A program made the translations under genes and the position numbers. This document shows, piece after piece, positions 15,326 through 22,503 of a stretch of 22,503 bases of DNA (position 1 is the first letter of the stretch; the number at the start of each line of letters is the position of its first letter). This DNA comes from DASXMX01 sp036794395 (GTDB taxonomy: Bacteria > Planctomycetota > Phycisphaerae > Tepidisphaerales > Tepidisphaeraceae), in assembly GCA_036794395.1 (NCBI GenBank), contig DAIRGS010000101.1, forward strand, positions 1-22,503. The letters run 5' to 3'. The notes beneath the pieces are model-generated. The model did no database searches and was not told the DNA's origin. It worked only from the letters and a program-made list of their open reading frames with translations.

Positions 15326-15401
15326 GCCTCGCACTCCCAAAATGAGTCGCGCACTCCAAGCCGCGCTAGAACCCATACACTTAACCAGCTAATATCCCCG
15401 C

Positions 15402-16247
15402 ATGAGGTTCACTAAAATGCACGGGATCGGCAACGATTACGTGTACGTCAACGGATTCCATGAGCAGGTCGAAAACCCCGCCGAAACAGCGCGCATCATC
15501 TCCGACCGCCATTTCGGCATTGGCTCCGATGGCCTCATTCTCATTCTCCCGAGCCAAAAAGCCGACGTGCGGATGCGCATGTTCAACGCCGATGGCAGCG
15601 AAGCCGAAATGTGCGGCAACGGCATCCGCTGCGTCGCCAAATACGCCTACGACCACAACATCACCCGCAAGAACCCCGTCCAAATCGAAACCGGCCGGGG
15701 CGTATTGACTCTCGAACTCAATGTCTCCGAAGGAAAAGTCCGCGAAGTCACAGTTGATATGGGCGAGCCCATTCTCTCGCTTCCGCAGATCCCCGTTGAT
15801 TCCGCGCAGGTGCTCAACACCCGGCGCGACAATGAATTTCAGATTGATGTCCAAGGTCACCCCGTGGATATGACATTCGTCTCGATGGGGAACCCGCATG
15901 CCGTGATCTACGTTCCCGATACCGAGCCGCTGGACCTCCCGCGCCTCGGTCCCCCGATCGAAAACCATCCCGCGTTTCCACGTCGCACCAACGTTCACTG
16001 GGTGCAGGTCCATCGCCCCTCGGAACTCACCATGCGAACCTGGGAGCGCGGAAGCGGCATTACGCTCGCGTGTGGCACCGGTGCATGCGCCGTATGCGTC
16101 GCTGGAGTGTTAACCGCTCGCAATCACCGTAAAGTCCTCGCTCATCTCCCCGGCGGTGATCTGCACCTCGAATGGCGGGAATCCAACAATCATGTTTATA
16201 TGACCGGGCCGGCCACCGAAGTTTTCACCGGCGAATGGAACAGCTAA
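15402..16247 (+). CDS. dapF: Diaminopimelate epimerase
   Basis: DapF interconverts LL- and meso-diaminopimelate in lysine and peptidoglycan synthesis, in the cytoplasm, by a cofactor-free two-cysteine mechanism. The protein is 281 residues, as expected. It opens with FTKMHGIGNDYVYV. The first catalytic cysteine is C71 in EMCGNGIRC and the second is C224 in LACGTGACA. MGNPHAVIYV and the substrate-binding ERGSG are also present. The start ATG 15402 has the standard N-terminus but no clear Shine-Dalgarno sequence. It is a single gene, flanked by the nested repeats upstream and by repeat R3, which begins at the stop codon itself. Identification is firm and supports a peptidoglycan-bearing cell. 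Confidence 0.97.
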   Translation: MRFTKMHGIGNDYVYVNGFHEQVENPAETARIISDRHFGIGSDGLILILPSQKADVRMRMFNADGSEAEMCGNGIRCVAKYAYDHNITRKNPVQIETGRGVLTLELNVSEGKVREVTVDMGEPILSLPQIPVDSAQVLNTRRDNEFQIDVQGHPVDMTFVSMGNPHAVIYVPDTEPLDLPRLGPPIENHPAFPRRTNVHWVQVHRPSELTMRTWERGSGITLACGTGACAVCVAGVLTARNHRKVLAHLPGGDLHLEWRESNNHVYMTGPATEVFTGEWNS

Positions 16248-16480
16248 ATGACCGTGCGCGATTCCGCTTCTTATAGGTGGCATGGGCTTCCAGCCCATGA
16301 TCGAGGGAGATGACCTCCGGCGACGGGTACGATTAGGGAAAACCAAGTTTCGACAGTTGGGCAACCTTCTGATTTTGCCGCCAGAGAATGCCCGGTTCCG
16401 GTAAGTTGGTTTTCACATATCTCGCCCTGAGACGAACCCGAAGCGCCCCCGACCACGGCCTGTCTTCGACCCTGAGGCTC
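16246..16480 (+). repeat. Dispersed palindromic repeat, copy R3
   Basis: This copy begins within the dapF stop codon (taa at 16245-16247) and runs through the shared blocks ATGACCGTGCGCGATTCCGC, a palindrome (catgggcttccagcccatg), GGGAAAACCAAGTTTCGACA and CAACCTTCTGATTTTG to about 16427. Its far end, 16451-16480, is a 30-bp exact inverted match to 22471-22500 in copy R4. It lies between convergent dapF and the porin gene. The remaining 16481-16532 shows nothing else. Confidence 0.8.
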
Positions 16481-16532
16481 TCTCGCGCCCCAGGTGTGCA
16501 AGCCGCGTTCCGCTTGAGTGGGGGAGACTAAT

Positions 16533-17969
16533 TTAAAAGGTGAACGCCACCGAGGCGTATACAAAATCCTGATCGTCTGAGGATCCCGTTTTGCGTAAAA
16601 ACGAGCCGGTAAAAAAGTGCGCGTACCCCGCATATGTCGAGAAATGTTGGGAGATCTGCCAGTTAACCGAGATGTCCAACTCGCGTCCGATGACCAGCGA
16701 TCGCGACCCGGCCGCCGCCCTGACCACGCCGCCCGTCAGGTTGTAAATCGCGTCCCCGGCGTTCTGTCTCCAGAAGAAATGTCCGGCCACGTCACATGTA
16801 ATGTCATCCGTCAGGTTCAGCGTCAGTTCCGGATGCAGGTCGATGATGTTCTCCCGCCCCAACAGATACAAATGGCCCAGAAACAAATACTGCGGCGGAA
16901 ACAACTGATCGAACCGATGCGCAGGGTTGGCCGATCCCGAAGCCAGATCCACTCCCACACCCATTCTCGGGCTGAACATCACATTCCTGAACATATACCC
17001 CGCCTCTGCCGCGATGGAATATGCGGCAATTGCGTGATCGTCGTAGTTGCCAAACTGCCAGTCGGCCTCCAGATCGAAATCCCAAGGCCCCGGATTGGCA
17101 TGTGGACGAATGCCCAGTGTGAATGTGTCCGAGCTTGCCGCGACGTTCGTTGTAGTGGATTTGGATCGATCCAGCAGAAACAGATAGGTATCGAGCCGCG
17201 CCTTGCTGCCGGGCAAAATCCGCGGGAACTCGGCCACGTTATAAATTCCCGCGAATGCAGTGCGATCGTCCCCGCTGTTGAATCGCGTCTTCTCGATCGA
17301 CACCGGCCGGACCAGAAACAAATCGACAGTATCGTTCGGCACGGAAATCGAAGCCTTCACCCCCTCAAAGCTTCGCCGGACATTTCCCCAGTCATTGGGG
17401 CTCACAAGCCGCTGGGCGCCGTAGATGAGTTCCTGCCGTCCGACTCGCACCGTAAGCGATCCCGAATCGGTCAACGGAAGCATCACATCCGCAAACGCCT
17501 GCTGAACGTCGAAATCATCGGCATCGCCAGGCCGCGGCCCGCCCAAGCGGTCAAACGCCAGGCCGCTATTAAGCTGCACGAACAATCTGAAGTTCTTTCC
17601 GAGATGTGCATCCACGTGAGCCAGCAGCCGGACCAGATCGAAACCTGTGTCGTCTTGCGGGCCGCTGCCAAATCCGGAGTCGCGGAAATAGTCGAACCGA
17701 TACCGAGCCTGGCCGCCGAACGACAGGTACCAGTCCGGATCGCTACCCAGCGGAACGTACTTGATCGCGTCGAGTGGATCTGTGGAGTGCGGAGCGTCTT
17801 TAAAGTACGAGTAATCTTCCGACCAGCGCTCGATCGAATAATTGGTCGAGCCATACTGGGCCATCGCGGGGTTGGCCAGAGCAAGAACCAGTGCAACGAA
17901 CTTGAAGCAACAGATCGCCCTGCGGTTCGCGCCGACATGCCCCCCGTTGCACCCATCACCGTGCAGCAT
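16533..17969 (-). CDS. Outer-membrane beta-barrel protein of the alginate-export family
   Basis: The 478-residue precursor has a signal peptide with a basic region (NRR), hydrophobic core FVALVLALANPAMA and probable cleavage after A37. The mature part has alternating aromatic strands ending in FVYASVAFTF, with the terminal phenylalanine that the Bam machinery recognises. The segments WYLSFGGQARYRFDYFRDSGF, VRVGRQELIYGAQRLVSPNDWGN and RSFEGVKAS match the Alginate_exp (AlgE-like) family, which forms an anion-selective pore. The start overlaps the preceding lipoprotein gene by 14 bases, so the two are coupled. No alginate genes are nearby, so the transported substrate is probably something else. 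The barrel assignment is solid; the function is inferred. Confidence 0.85.
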   Translation of the reverse strand: MLHGDGCNGGHVGANRRAICCFKFVALVLALANPAMAQYGSTNYSIERWSEDYSYFKDAPHSTDPLDAIKYVPLGSDPDWYLSFGGQARYRFDYFRDSGFGSGPQDDTGFDLVRLLAHVDAHLGKNFRLFVQLNSGLAFDRLGGPRPGDADDFDVQQAFADVMLPLTDSGSLTVRVGRQELIYGAQRLVSPNDWGNVRRSFEGVKASISVPNDTVDLFLVRPVSIEKTRFNSGDDRTAFAGIYNVAEFPRILPGSKARLDTYLFLLDRSKSTTTNVAASSDTFTLGIRPHANPGPWDFDLEADWQFGNYDDHAIAAYSIAAEAGYMFRNVMFSPRMGVGVDLASGSANPAHRFDQLFPPQYLFLGHLYLLGRENIIDLHPELTLNLTDDITCDVAGHFFWRQNAGDAIYNLTGGVVRAAAGSRSLVIGRELDISVNWQISQHFSTYAGYAHFFTGSFLRKTGSSDDQDFVYASVAFTF

Positions 17970-18690
17970 CAGCCGTTACCTTTGGCAATGAATTTACGCC
18001 GACCGTGATTGTGGCATCCGCGACGTGGTCGGCGGTCAATTCGATCTCTTCGGAGGTTCCCGGAAGCCTCGCATGCCACGATACCAGATGGTAACGCCCC
18101 GGCGGAATGTTATTGAAATTCAGCGTTTGCCCCGCCCGTCCCAACTGCACCCAACTCGTCGGAGCGGCAAATAACTGAATCGCAATGTCCTTCGACGAAT
18201 CGGCAAATATCTCGATCAACCCCGCCGATCGAACCGAATACTCCCCGCTTCCCGAGACCGGCACCGCGGATATCTCGAAATCATTTCCATCCGAAACACT
18301 GTAAATGCTTTGTGCTTTCGAACCACCATTCCGCAGAACCACTTTCTGCCCCACGCTCACAACCCCATCAATTCCATGCGAAGACTTTCCCGGATCGACG
18401 GTAATGGTGAAAGCCGACGGCGCCTGCGTCGGGGTAGTGGCGCTCGTCATGCCTTCAAGATAAACCACAATGTTGTCCACCTCGGAATAGTCCACCCGCG
18501 AAAACGGCCCATATCCCTGCGTACCCGGCGTGTCGAACGTCCCAACCGCCGCGGGCGGTGGTTTCACGCCCGTCTTCGGCTCGGCTATTACCTTGACCCG
18601 CAACCCCGCCATTCCCGCATTTGGCCGCGGCCCACTCTGGCACCCGACCACCAGCAGCATCGCCAGAATATTGACCGTGATGGCTCTCAT
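17956..18690 (-). CDS. Lipoprotein with a cupredoxin-like fold lacking copper ligands
   Basis: This 244-residue precursor has lipobox LLVVGC, so lipidation is expected at C17. After a linker, residues about 70-235 resemble the upstream blue-copper protein segment by segment: NIVVYLEGM against MVVYLEAPD, VVSVGQKVVLRNGGS against IVTVGQSVEFVNDED, and a C-terminal carboxypeptidase-regulatory-like part with IPPGRYHLVSWHARLPG against VPAGKWVVKTWQRRRR. At the positions of the copper ligands it has SIYSVSD and IFADSSKDI, so no type-1 copper site can form. The start overlaps the copper protein stop in ATGA. It probably acts as a structural or binding partner in the periplasm. I know no named family for it. 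Confidence 0.75.
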   Translation of the reverse strand: MRAITVNILAMLLVVGCQSGPRPNAGMAGLRVKVIAEPKTGVKPPPAAVGTFDTPGTQGYGPFSRVDYSEVDNIVVYLEGMTSATTPTQAPSAFTITVDPGKSSHGIDGVVSVGQKVVLRNGGSKAQSIYSVSDGNDFEISAVPVSGSGEYSVRSAGLIEIFADSSKDIAIQLFAAPTSWVQLGRAGQTLNFNNIPPGRYHLVSWHARLPGTSEEIELTADHVADATITVGVNSLPKVTADAAR

Positions 18691-19331
18691 CGCTTGTGCA
18701 ACTCAAGGTTAACAGAAAGCGTTCCACCCGATTCGGCGGTGATCGGCACCGTCGCCTCCTTGAAGCGCCGCCGCCTTTGCCAGGTTTTCACCACCCACTT
18801 CCCCGCCGGAACGCCTTCGATCCGATACGTCGCATCCGGGCTCACCAAACTGCTGTATGGCGTCGGCGATACAAATATCACCCCATCCATATATCGATGA
18901 ATCGAACAATACAGCAGCACCGGCCCCGGCTTATCAAACATCACCGATCGCGATTGCCCCGGCGGATACATCCCCAGATCAAACTTCTTGGCCGGTGCAT
19001 TCGAGAACACGTTGTGCTCGATCAGCCGATCTTCATCGTTTACAAATTCGACGCTCTGCCCGACCGTCACAATCGCCAAAGCCGGCGAAAACTTCGCCCC
19101 CTTCTGCAAAACCTTTACAGCCGCTTTTTCAACCGGGGCCACCACCGCCTGCGAAGGATCCGGCGCTTCCAGGTAGACCACCATTTCCGATAAGGGCACC
19201 TCCCCATCCACCACGATCTTCCCACTGATCGAACTCGGCCGCGTCGTCGCTTCCGCCCCTCGTACTTGCCTTGCGGTAGTGCAAAGCATGCATAGCCCAA
19301 CCACGCCCGCAACGACTACACGGCCAATCAT
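18687..19331 (-). CDS. Exported cupredoxin (plastocyanin-like blue-copper protein)
   Basis: The 214-residue precursor has an N-terminal signal segment (VVVAGVVGLCMLCTTARQVRGAEA, cleavage near residue 26). The cupredoxin domain spans about 36-155 and carries a full type-1 copper set: H106 in IEHNVFS, then C142, H145 and M148 in YCSIHRYMDGVIFV. The tail (about 165-214, YRIEGVPAGKWVVKTW) looks like a carboxypeptidase-regulatory-like beta sandwich. Proteins of this layout are often annotated as 'methylamine utilization protein' and may carry electrons in the periplasm. GGGAG seven bases before the ATG supports the start. It heads a three-gene operon (copper protein, lipoprotein, barrel) with overlapping genes. 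Repeat E2 lies about 180 bp upstream. Confidence 0.85.
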   Translation of the reverse strand: MIGRVVVAGVVGLCMLCTTARQVRGAEATTRPSSISGKIVVDGEVPLSEMVVYLEAPDPSQAVVAPVEKAAVKVLQKGAKFSPALAIVTVGQSVEFVNDEDRLIEHNVFSNAPAKKFDLGMYPPGQSRSVMFDKPGPVLLYCSIHRYMDGVIFVSPTPYSSLVSPDATYRIEGVPAGKWVVKTWQRRRRFKEATVPITAESGGTLSVNLELHKR

Positions 19332-19510
19332 TCAAGTACTCCCACGGCCATTCTCGCAGAATCGCAGTTGCCCCAATACATCACATTAACTCAATCCCGA
19401 TTATCGCGAAAGAAAATCCCGATCAACCAACGTCAATGGTCAGGGCGGTCGCATGTTCCCGGGCCCGCGACTCATTTCGGGAGCATCATGGATAACGTCG
19501 GGAACGGTAT

Positions 19511-19602
19511 CAGTGCGAGGCTCCTGCCGAGCCAATCTGACTGGAAAAAATGCGCTCGGCGGGAGCCTCGCACTCCCAAAGACGGCACATGCGATTGCCC
19601 TG
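19511..19602 (-). repeat. 92-bp palindromic repeat, copy E2
   Basis: This is the inverted second copy of 14853-14942, with the same two arms (gcgaggctcctgccgagcc and gctcggcgggagcctcgc) around an A-rich loop. It sits in the 388-bp gap between the divergent cupredoxin operon and denD. Apart from this repeat I see no gene in 19332-19719. Confidence 0.85.
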
Positions 19603-19719
19603 TCGTTAGCCCGACCGTTCTACCACCGCGTTTGCTTTTAATCTCAGTGGAGGCGAAATTCTGGATCGTCAGGAGCGCGGCGCACTGAAAGCCGCTGCTG
19701 AAAATGGCGTGGAGGACTT

Positions 19720-20706
19720 ATGAATGTAACAGTCACGGGTGCCGGGGGATTCATCGGACGAAGGTTGGTCCGGCAACTTCTTGATCGCGGTACCGTTGCC
19801 GATGCAAATGGGAACCCAACTCCAATTACGAAGATCATCGCCTGCGATCTTGCTCTGGATGGCCTCCCTCCAGATTCGCGGGTCGAACGGGTCGAAGCAG
19901 ATTCTTCCGATTCCGAGGTGATTTCTCGAATCGTTACAAATCAGACCGGTGCGGTATTTCACCTCGCGGCGGTCGTCAGTGTTGGCGCCGAGGAGGATTT
20001 CGATCTGGGCATGCGTGTCAATCTCGATACGACTCGCGCCTTGCTCGAAACCTGCCGCCGCATCGGCAAAGTTCCCAGCTTTGTCTTCGCCAGCTCGGTA
20101 GCCGTGTACGGCGGAGAAATGCCGCCCATTCTCGAAGACCACACCGCGCCAACCCCCCAAACGTCGTACGGCACCCAAAAGGCGATCTGCGAGCTGCTCA
20201 TCAGCGATTACAGCCGGCGTGGTTTTGTCGACGGCCGATCGCTCCGGCTGCCGACGGTTGTCGTTCGCCCCGGAAAGCCCAACAAGGCCGCGTCCACATT
20301 TGCCAGTTCCATCATCCGCGATCCATTGGAAGGCCGAGAGGTGGCCTGCCCGGTCCCGGCCGATACCTCAATGTTCCTTCTTTCCCCCAGAAAAGTCGTG
20401 GAAGCCTTTATCGCGGCCCAGGCAACGCCTTCAACAAAATGGGGAATGATTCGAGCGCTGCAGCTTCCCGGGCTCACGCTCAGCGTCTGCCAGATGCTCG
20501 CGGCGCTCGAGGAAGTAGCCGGGCCAAAGGCTGCAGCCCGTGTGAAATTCGAACCCAACGCCCGCATCGAAAAAATCGTGTACGGCTGGCCCACTGCCTT
20601 CCGTGCCACCCGCGCCCTCAAGCTCGGCTTCACCCCAGATGCTTCCATGCACGACATCATCAAAGCCTTCATCGCCGATGACCTCAACGGCAAATTCGTC
20701 GCCTGA
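19720..20706 (+). CDS. denD: D-erythronate dehydrogenase family protein (extended SDR)
   Basis: DenD oxidises D-erythronate to 2-oxo-tetronate with NAD in the breakdown of four-carbon sugar acids. The 328-residue protein shows the extended short-chain dehydrogenase pattern: TGAGGFIG (6-13), FHLAAVVS, catalytic S125/S126 in FASSVAVYG, and Y150-x3-K154 in YGTQK. The DenD-type segment GRSLRLPTVVVRPGKPNKAASTFASSIIRDPLEG, followed by CPVPADT and SPRKVVEA, separates it from sugar-nucleotide epimerases. GGAGG five bases before the ATG gives a strong, start-defining ribosome-binding site. The next gene, 23 bases on, is another sugar-acid-type dehydrogenase. The isomerase, kinase and aldolase of the pathway are not in the window. 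Confidence 0.87.
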   Translation: MNVTVTGAGGFIGRRLVRQLLDRGTVADANGNPTPITKIIACDLALDGLPPDSRVERVEADSSDSEVISRIVTNQTGAVFHLAAVVSVGAEEDFDLGMRVNLDTTRALLETCRRIGKVPSFVFASSVAVYGGEMPPILEDHTAPTPQTSYGTQKAICELLISDYSRRGFVDGRSLRLPTVVVRPGKPNKAASTFASSIIRDPLEGREVACPVPADTSMFLLSPRKVVEAFIAAQATPSTKWGMIRALQLPGLTLSVCQMLAALEEVAGPKAAARVKFEPNARIEKIVYGWPTAFRATRALKLGFTPDASMHDIIKAFIADDLNGKFVA

Positions 20707-20729
20707 CCTTCGACGCAATCGAGCACACC

Positions 20730-21608
20730 ATGGAAAAAATCGCATTTCTCGGAATGGGCCTGATGGGCAACCCCATGGCCACTCGCCTCGTCAACGCCGG
20801 CTTCCCGGTCACGGTTTGGAACCGCACCCGTACCAAAGCTGATTCGGTCGTCGCTGCGGGCGCAACCAGCGCCGAAAGTCCCGCGCATGCCGCAACCGGC
20901 GCTAGCGTACTGATCACGATGCTCACCAACGACAAATCTTTCGAAGAAGCGGTGTTTGAATCGGGTGCCGCCCGCGCTCTGGCGCGCGGCTCAGTCGTGA
21001 TCGACATGAGCACCACTTCCCCCAACGCCGCCCGCAATCAAGCCGCCAAGCTCGCCCCGATGGGAATCTCCTTCGTTGATGCCCCCGTATCCGGCGGCAC
21101 GCGCGGCGCCGCCGCCGGGACCCTCGCCATCATGGCCGGTGGTCCAGAAGCAATCTTTGCCCGCCTCGCCCCCGTCTTCAAACCCATGGGCAACGCCCGC
21201 CGGGTGGGCGACGTTGGCGCGGGGCAGTTATGTAAGCTCGCAAATCAACTGATCGTCGCCGTGACGATTGGAGCGGTGGCTGAAGCTTTGGTCCTGGCCG
21301 AGAAGGGCGGCGTTGATCCCGCCGCCGTCCGCGATGCACTCACCGGCGGCTTTGCCGACAGCCGCATCCTCACCGAGCACGGCAAGCGCATGATCGCCCG
21401 CGATTTCACCCCAGGAGGCCTCGTCACCAACCAGCTCAAAGACCTCAACGCCGCCCACGCAGTAGCCGATTCCCTGAACATCACGCTGCCGATGCTCAAT
21501 ACCGTCCACGCGCTCTTTCAAAACCTTCATGACAACGGTGGCAAGGACCTCGATCACAGCGCGCTCATTCTCGAAATTGAGCGCAACATGCCAACCTCCC
21601 CGAAATAG
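20730..21608 (+). CDS. NAD(P)-dependent beta-hydroxyacid dehydrogenase (GarR/LtnD/HIBADH family)
   Basis: This 292-residue cytoplasmic oxidoreductase acts on 2- or 3-hydroxy acids. The Rossmann loop is GMGLMG (8-13). WNRTRTK after strand two (N31-R32-T33) suggests NADP preference. The substrate-binding signature DAPVSGG is at 117-123 and the catalytic lysine is K169 in CKLANQLIV. Candidate activities are 2-hydroxy-3-oxopropionate (tartronate semialdehyde) reductase or L-threonate dehydrogenase. The second would pair naturally with denD, because both feed 2-oxo-tetronate metabolism. It follows denD after 23 bases with only a weak ribosome-binding site (gagc), so co-transcription is likely. The family is firm; the exact substrate is open. 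Confidence 0.85.
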   Translation: MEKIAFLGMGLMGNPMATRLVNAGFPVTVWNRTRTKADSVVAAGATSAESPAHAATGASVLITMLTNDKSFEEAVFESGAARALARGSVVIDMSTTSPNAARNQAAKLAPMGISFVDAPVSGGTRGAAAGTLAIMAGGPEAIFARLAPVFKPMGNARRVGDVGAGQLCKLANQLIVAVTIGAVAEALVLAEKGGVDPAAVRDALTGGFADSRILTEHGKRMIARDFTPGGLVTNQLKDLNAAHAVADSLNITLPMLNTVHALFQNLHDNGGKDLDHSALILEIERNMPTSPK

Positions 21609-21634
21609 CCCCAAATCGTTACCATCCATCACCC

Positions 21635-22381
21635 ATGAGCATTCTCCCGTCGCGTCGCCGTGGCTCCTTAAACTCGCCTCCAAGGATGCCCCGCGTGCCT
21701 ATGCGGTTCTGGTCCGCAACGCGCTGGCTCATCACCATCAACGTCGCGATTTTCGTCATGGATGTAATGAGCTTTGGACGGCTGACCCGGTGGGGCGGCT
21801 TTTCCGTGGACCGCGCGATCTATCACGTCCAGCTCTGGCGATTCCTGACGTTTCAGTTCCTGCACGTCGACCCCTGGCACGTGATCTTTAACATGATGGT
21901 GCTCTACTTTTACGGCCCGCTGCTTGAACCCGCCCTTGGAAAAAAAGCGTTCGTCATCTTCTATCTCTTGTGTGGATTAGCCGGCGCGGTTTTGTACCTC
22001 GCGCTTTGGCGGATGCAGTTCCTTCACGTCGCGCCAGTGTCGAAGCTTCTGGGCGCATCGGCAGGCATCCTGGGTGTAATGACCGCCGCCACAACACTCG
22101 CGCCGCATATGGAGATTCGCCTCATCTTCCCGCCGATAAGCGTCCGGCTCGTGACGCTCCTCTGGTTCTTTCTCGGAATCGCCTTTCTCACCGTCTGGAC
22201 AGCCGGCCCCAATGCCGGTGGCGAGGCGGCTCACCTTGGCGGAGCCGCCGCGGGATTCCTGTTGATCAAGAACGTGACGTGGTTCAAACGCGTCGCCGGT
22301 GGAAAAGTGTCATCCCGTCAACGGTTCTGGCAACCGGGCGATCCGCAATCCAGCTTCTTCCGCGAAGAGTTTCGCAAGTAA
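21635..22381 (+). CDS. Rhomboid-family intramembrane serine protease
   Basis: This 248-residue inner-membrane protein cleaves transmembrane substrates within the bilayer. Six hydrophobic segments are visible between about 30 and 212. The catalytic dyad is S142 in LLGASAGILG and H200 in AAHLGGAAAG. The supporting H82 and N86 lie in FLHVDPWHVIFNMMVLY, as expected for the HxxxN site, and the WRF loop segment (68-70) is also typical. The N-terminal about 28 residues are basic and cytoplasmic, and the C-terminal tail is soluble (QRFWQPGDPQSSFFREEF). It begins 26 bases after the dehydrogenase stop and may share its transcript. The substrate is unknown. Repeat R4 starts 30 bases after the stop. Confidence 0.93.
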   Translation: MSILPSRRRGSLNSPPRMPRVPMRFWSATRWLITINVAIFVMDVMSFGRLTRWGGFSVDRAIYHVQLWRFLTFQFLHVDPWHVIFNMMVLYFYGPLLEPALGKKAFVIFYLLCGLAGAVLYLALWRMQFLHVAPVSKLLGASAGILGVMTAATTLAPHMEIRLIFPPISVRLVTLLWFFLGIAFLTVWTAGPNAGGEAAHLGGAAAGFLLIKNVTWFKRVAGGKVSSRQRFWQPGDPQSSFFREEFRK

Positions 22382-22410
22382 TGCCGCCGCGGTTCCGTGT
22401 CGTTAATTCA

Positions 22411-22503
22411 ATGACCGTATTCGATTCCGCGGCATCGTTTTTGAGTGGCACGGCCTTCCCCTTCGGGTCTGAGCCTCAGGGTCGAAGACAGGCCGTGGTC
22501 GAG
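22411..22503 (+). repeat. Dispersed palindromic repeat, copy R4 (cut by window end)
   Basis: It starts with the family's ATGACCGT...CGATTCCGCGGC block. It continues into a palindromic region (gtggcacggcc...ggccgtgg) resembling the right end of R2 and sharing an exact 30-bp inverted match (22471-22500) with 16451-16480. The window ends inside the element. Confidence 0.65.

Noticed and set aside
14853..15340. Possible structured non-coding RNA gene or riboswitch upstream of dapF
   Set aside because: The hairpins are explained by repeat families found elsewhere in the window, and no known lysine riboswitch features were seen.
16617..18008. 463-codon open frame on the plus strand
   Set aside because: It lies antisense to the well-supported beta-barrel gene. 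Its translation is rich in Arg, Gln, His and Pro with no domain pattern, a normal by-product of GC-rich codon use.

Overview
The window looks like a chromosomal stretch of a GC-rich Gram-negative bacterium, most likely a planctomycete of the class Phycisphaerae or a near relative. Three things point there. One is a membrane protein with the CxxCGYDLRG...CPECG zinc ribbon that is typical of planctomycete proteomes, followed by a domain resembling the Planctomycetes/Verrucomicrobia family TIGR04138. The second is an outer-membrane beta-barrel protein and a lipoprotein, which imply a two-membrane envelope, alongside dapF. The third is intergenic DNA crowded with palindromic and tandem repeats of the kinds common in planctomycete genomes. 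The taxonomic call is an inference; no rRNA or tRNA gene was seen.

Layout. 1-447 is repeat-filled spacer, then an OsmC-type peroxidase (448-873). 874-1201 is two palindromic repeat elements. On the minus strand, reading right to left, come pheA (5677-4583), frr (4376-3816), a small one-helix membrane protein (3772-3605) and a large VWA/GATase-like membrane protein (3520-1202). A zinc-ribbon membrane protein is encoded on the plus strand (6128-7096).

The most interesting region is 7166-11501 on the minus strand, a five-gene operon with almost no space between genes: membrane fatty acid desaturase, BtaA-like DUF3419 3-amino-3-carboxypropyl transferase, GNAT-like acyltransferase, haem-oxygenase-like diiron oxidase, and PAP2-type phosphatase. 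I read it as a candidate pathway for an unusual homoserine-type aminolipid or a related amino-acid-derived product. The N-methyltransferase BtaB, which would finish a betaine lipid, is not in the window. The desaturase reading frame is broken near its N-terminus by an in-frame TAG.

Further right are two tandem, translationally overlapping family-2 glycosyltransferases (11794-13676, plus), a 266-bp palindrome-ended repeat element, a zinc-binding SAM methyltransferase (minus), about 500 bp of nested palindromic repeats, and dapF (15402-16247, plus). A three-gene minus-strand operon (19331-16533) encodes an exported blue-copper protein, a lipoprotein that resembles it without the copper ligands, and an alginate-export-type outer-membrane barrel. 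The window ends with denD (D-erythronate dehydrogenase family), a beta-hydroxyacid dehydrogenase and a rhomboid protease, all on the plus strand. Copies of one dispersed repeat family lie directly after three gene ends, at 13681, 16246 and 22411, with a fourth at 79-254.
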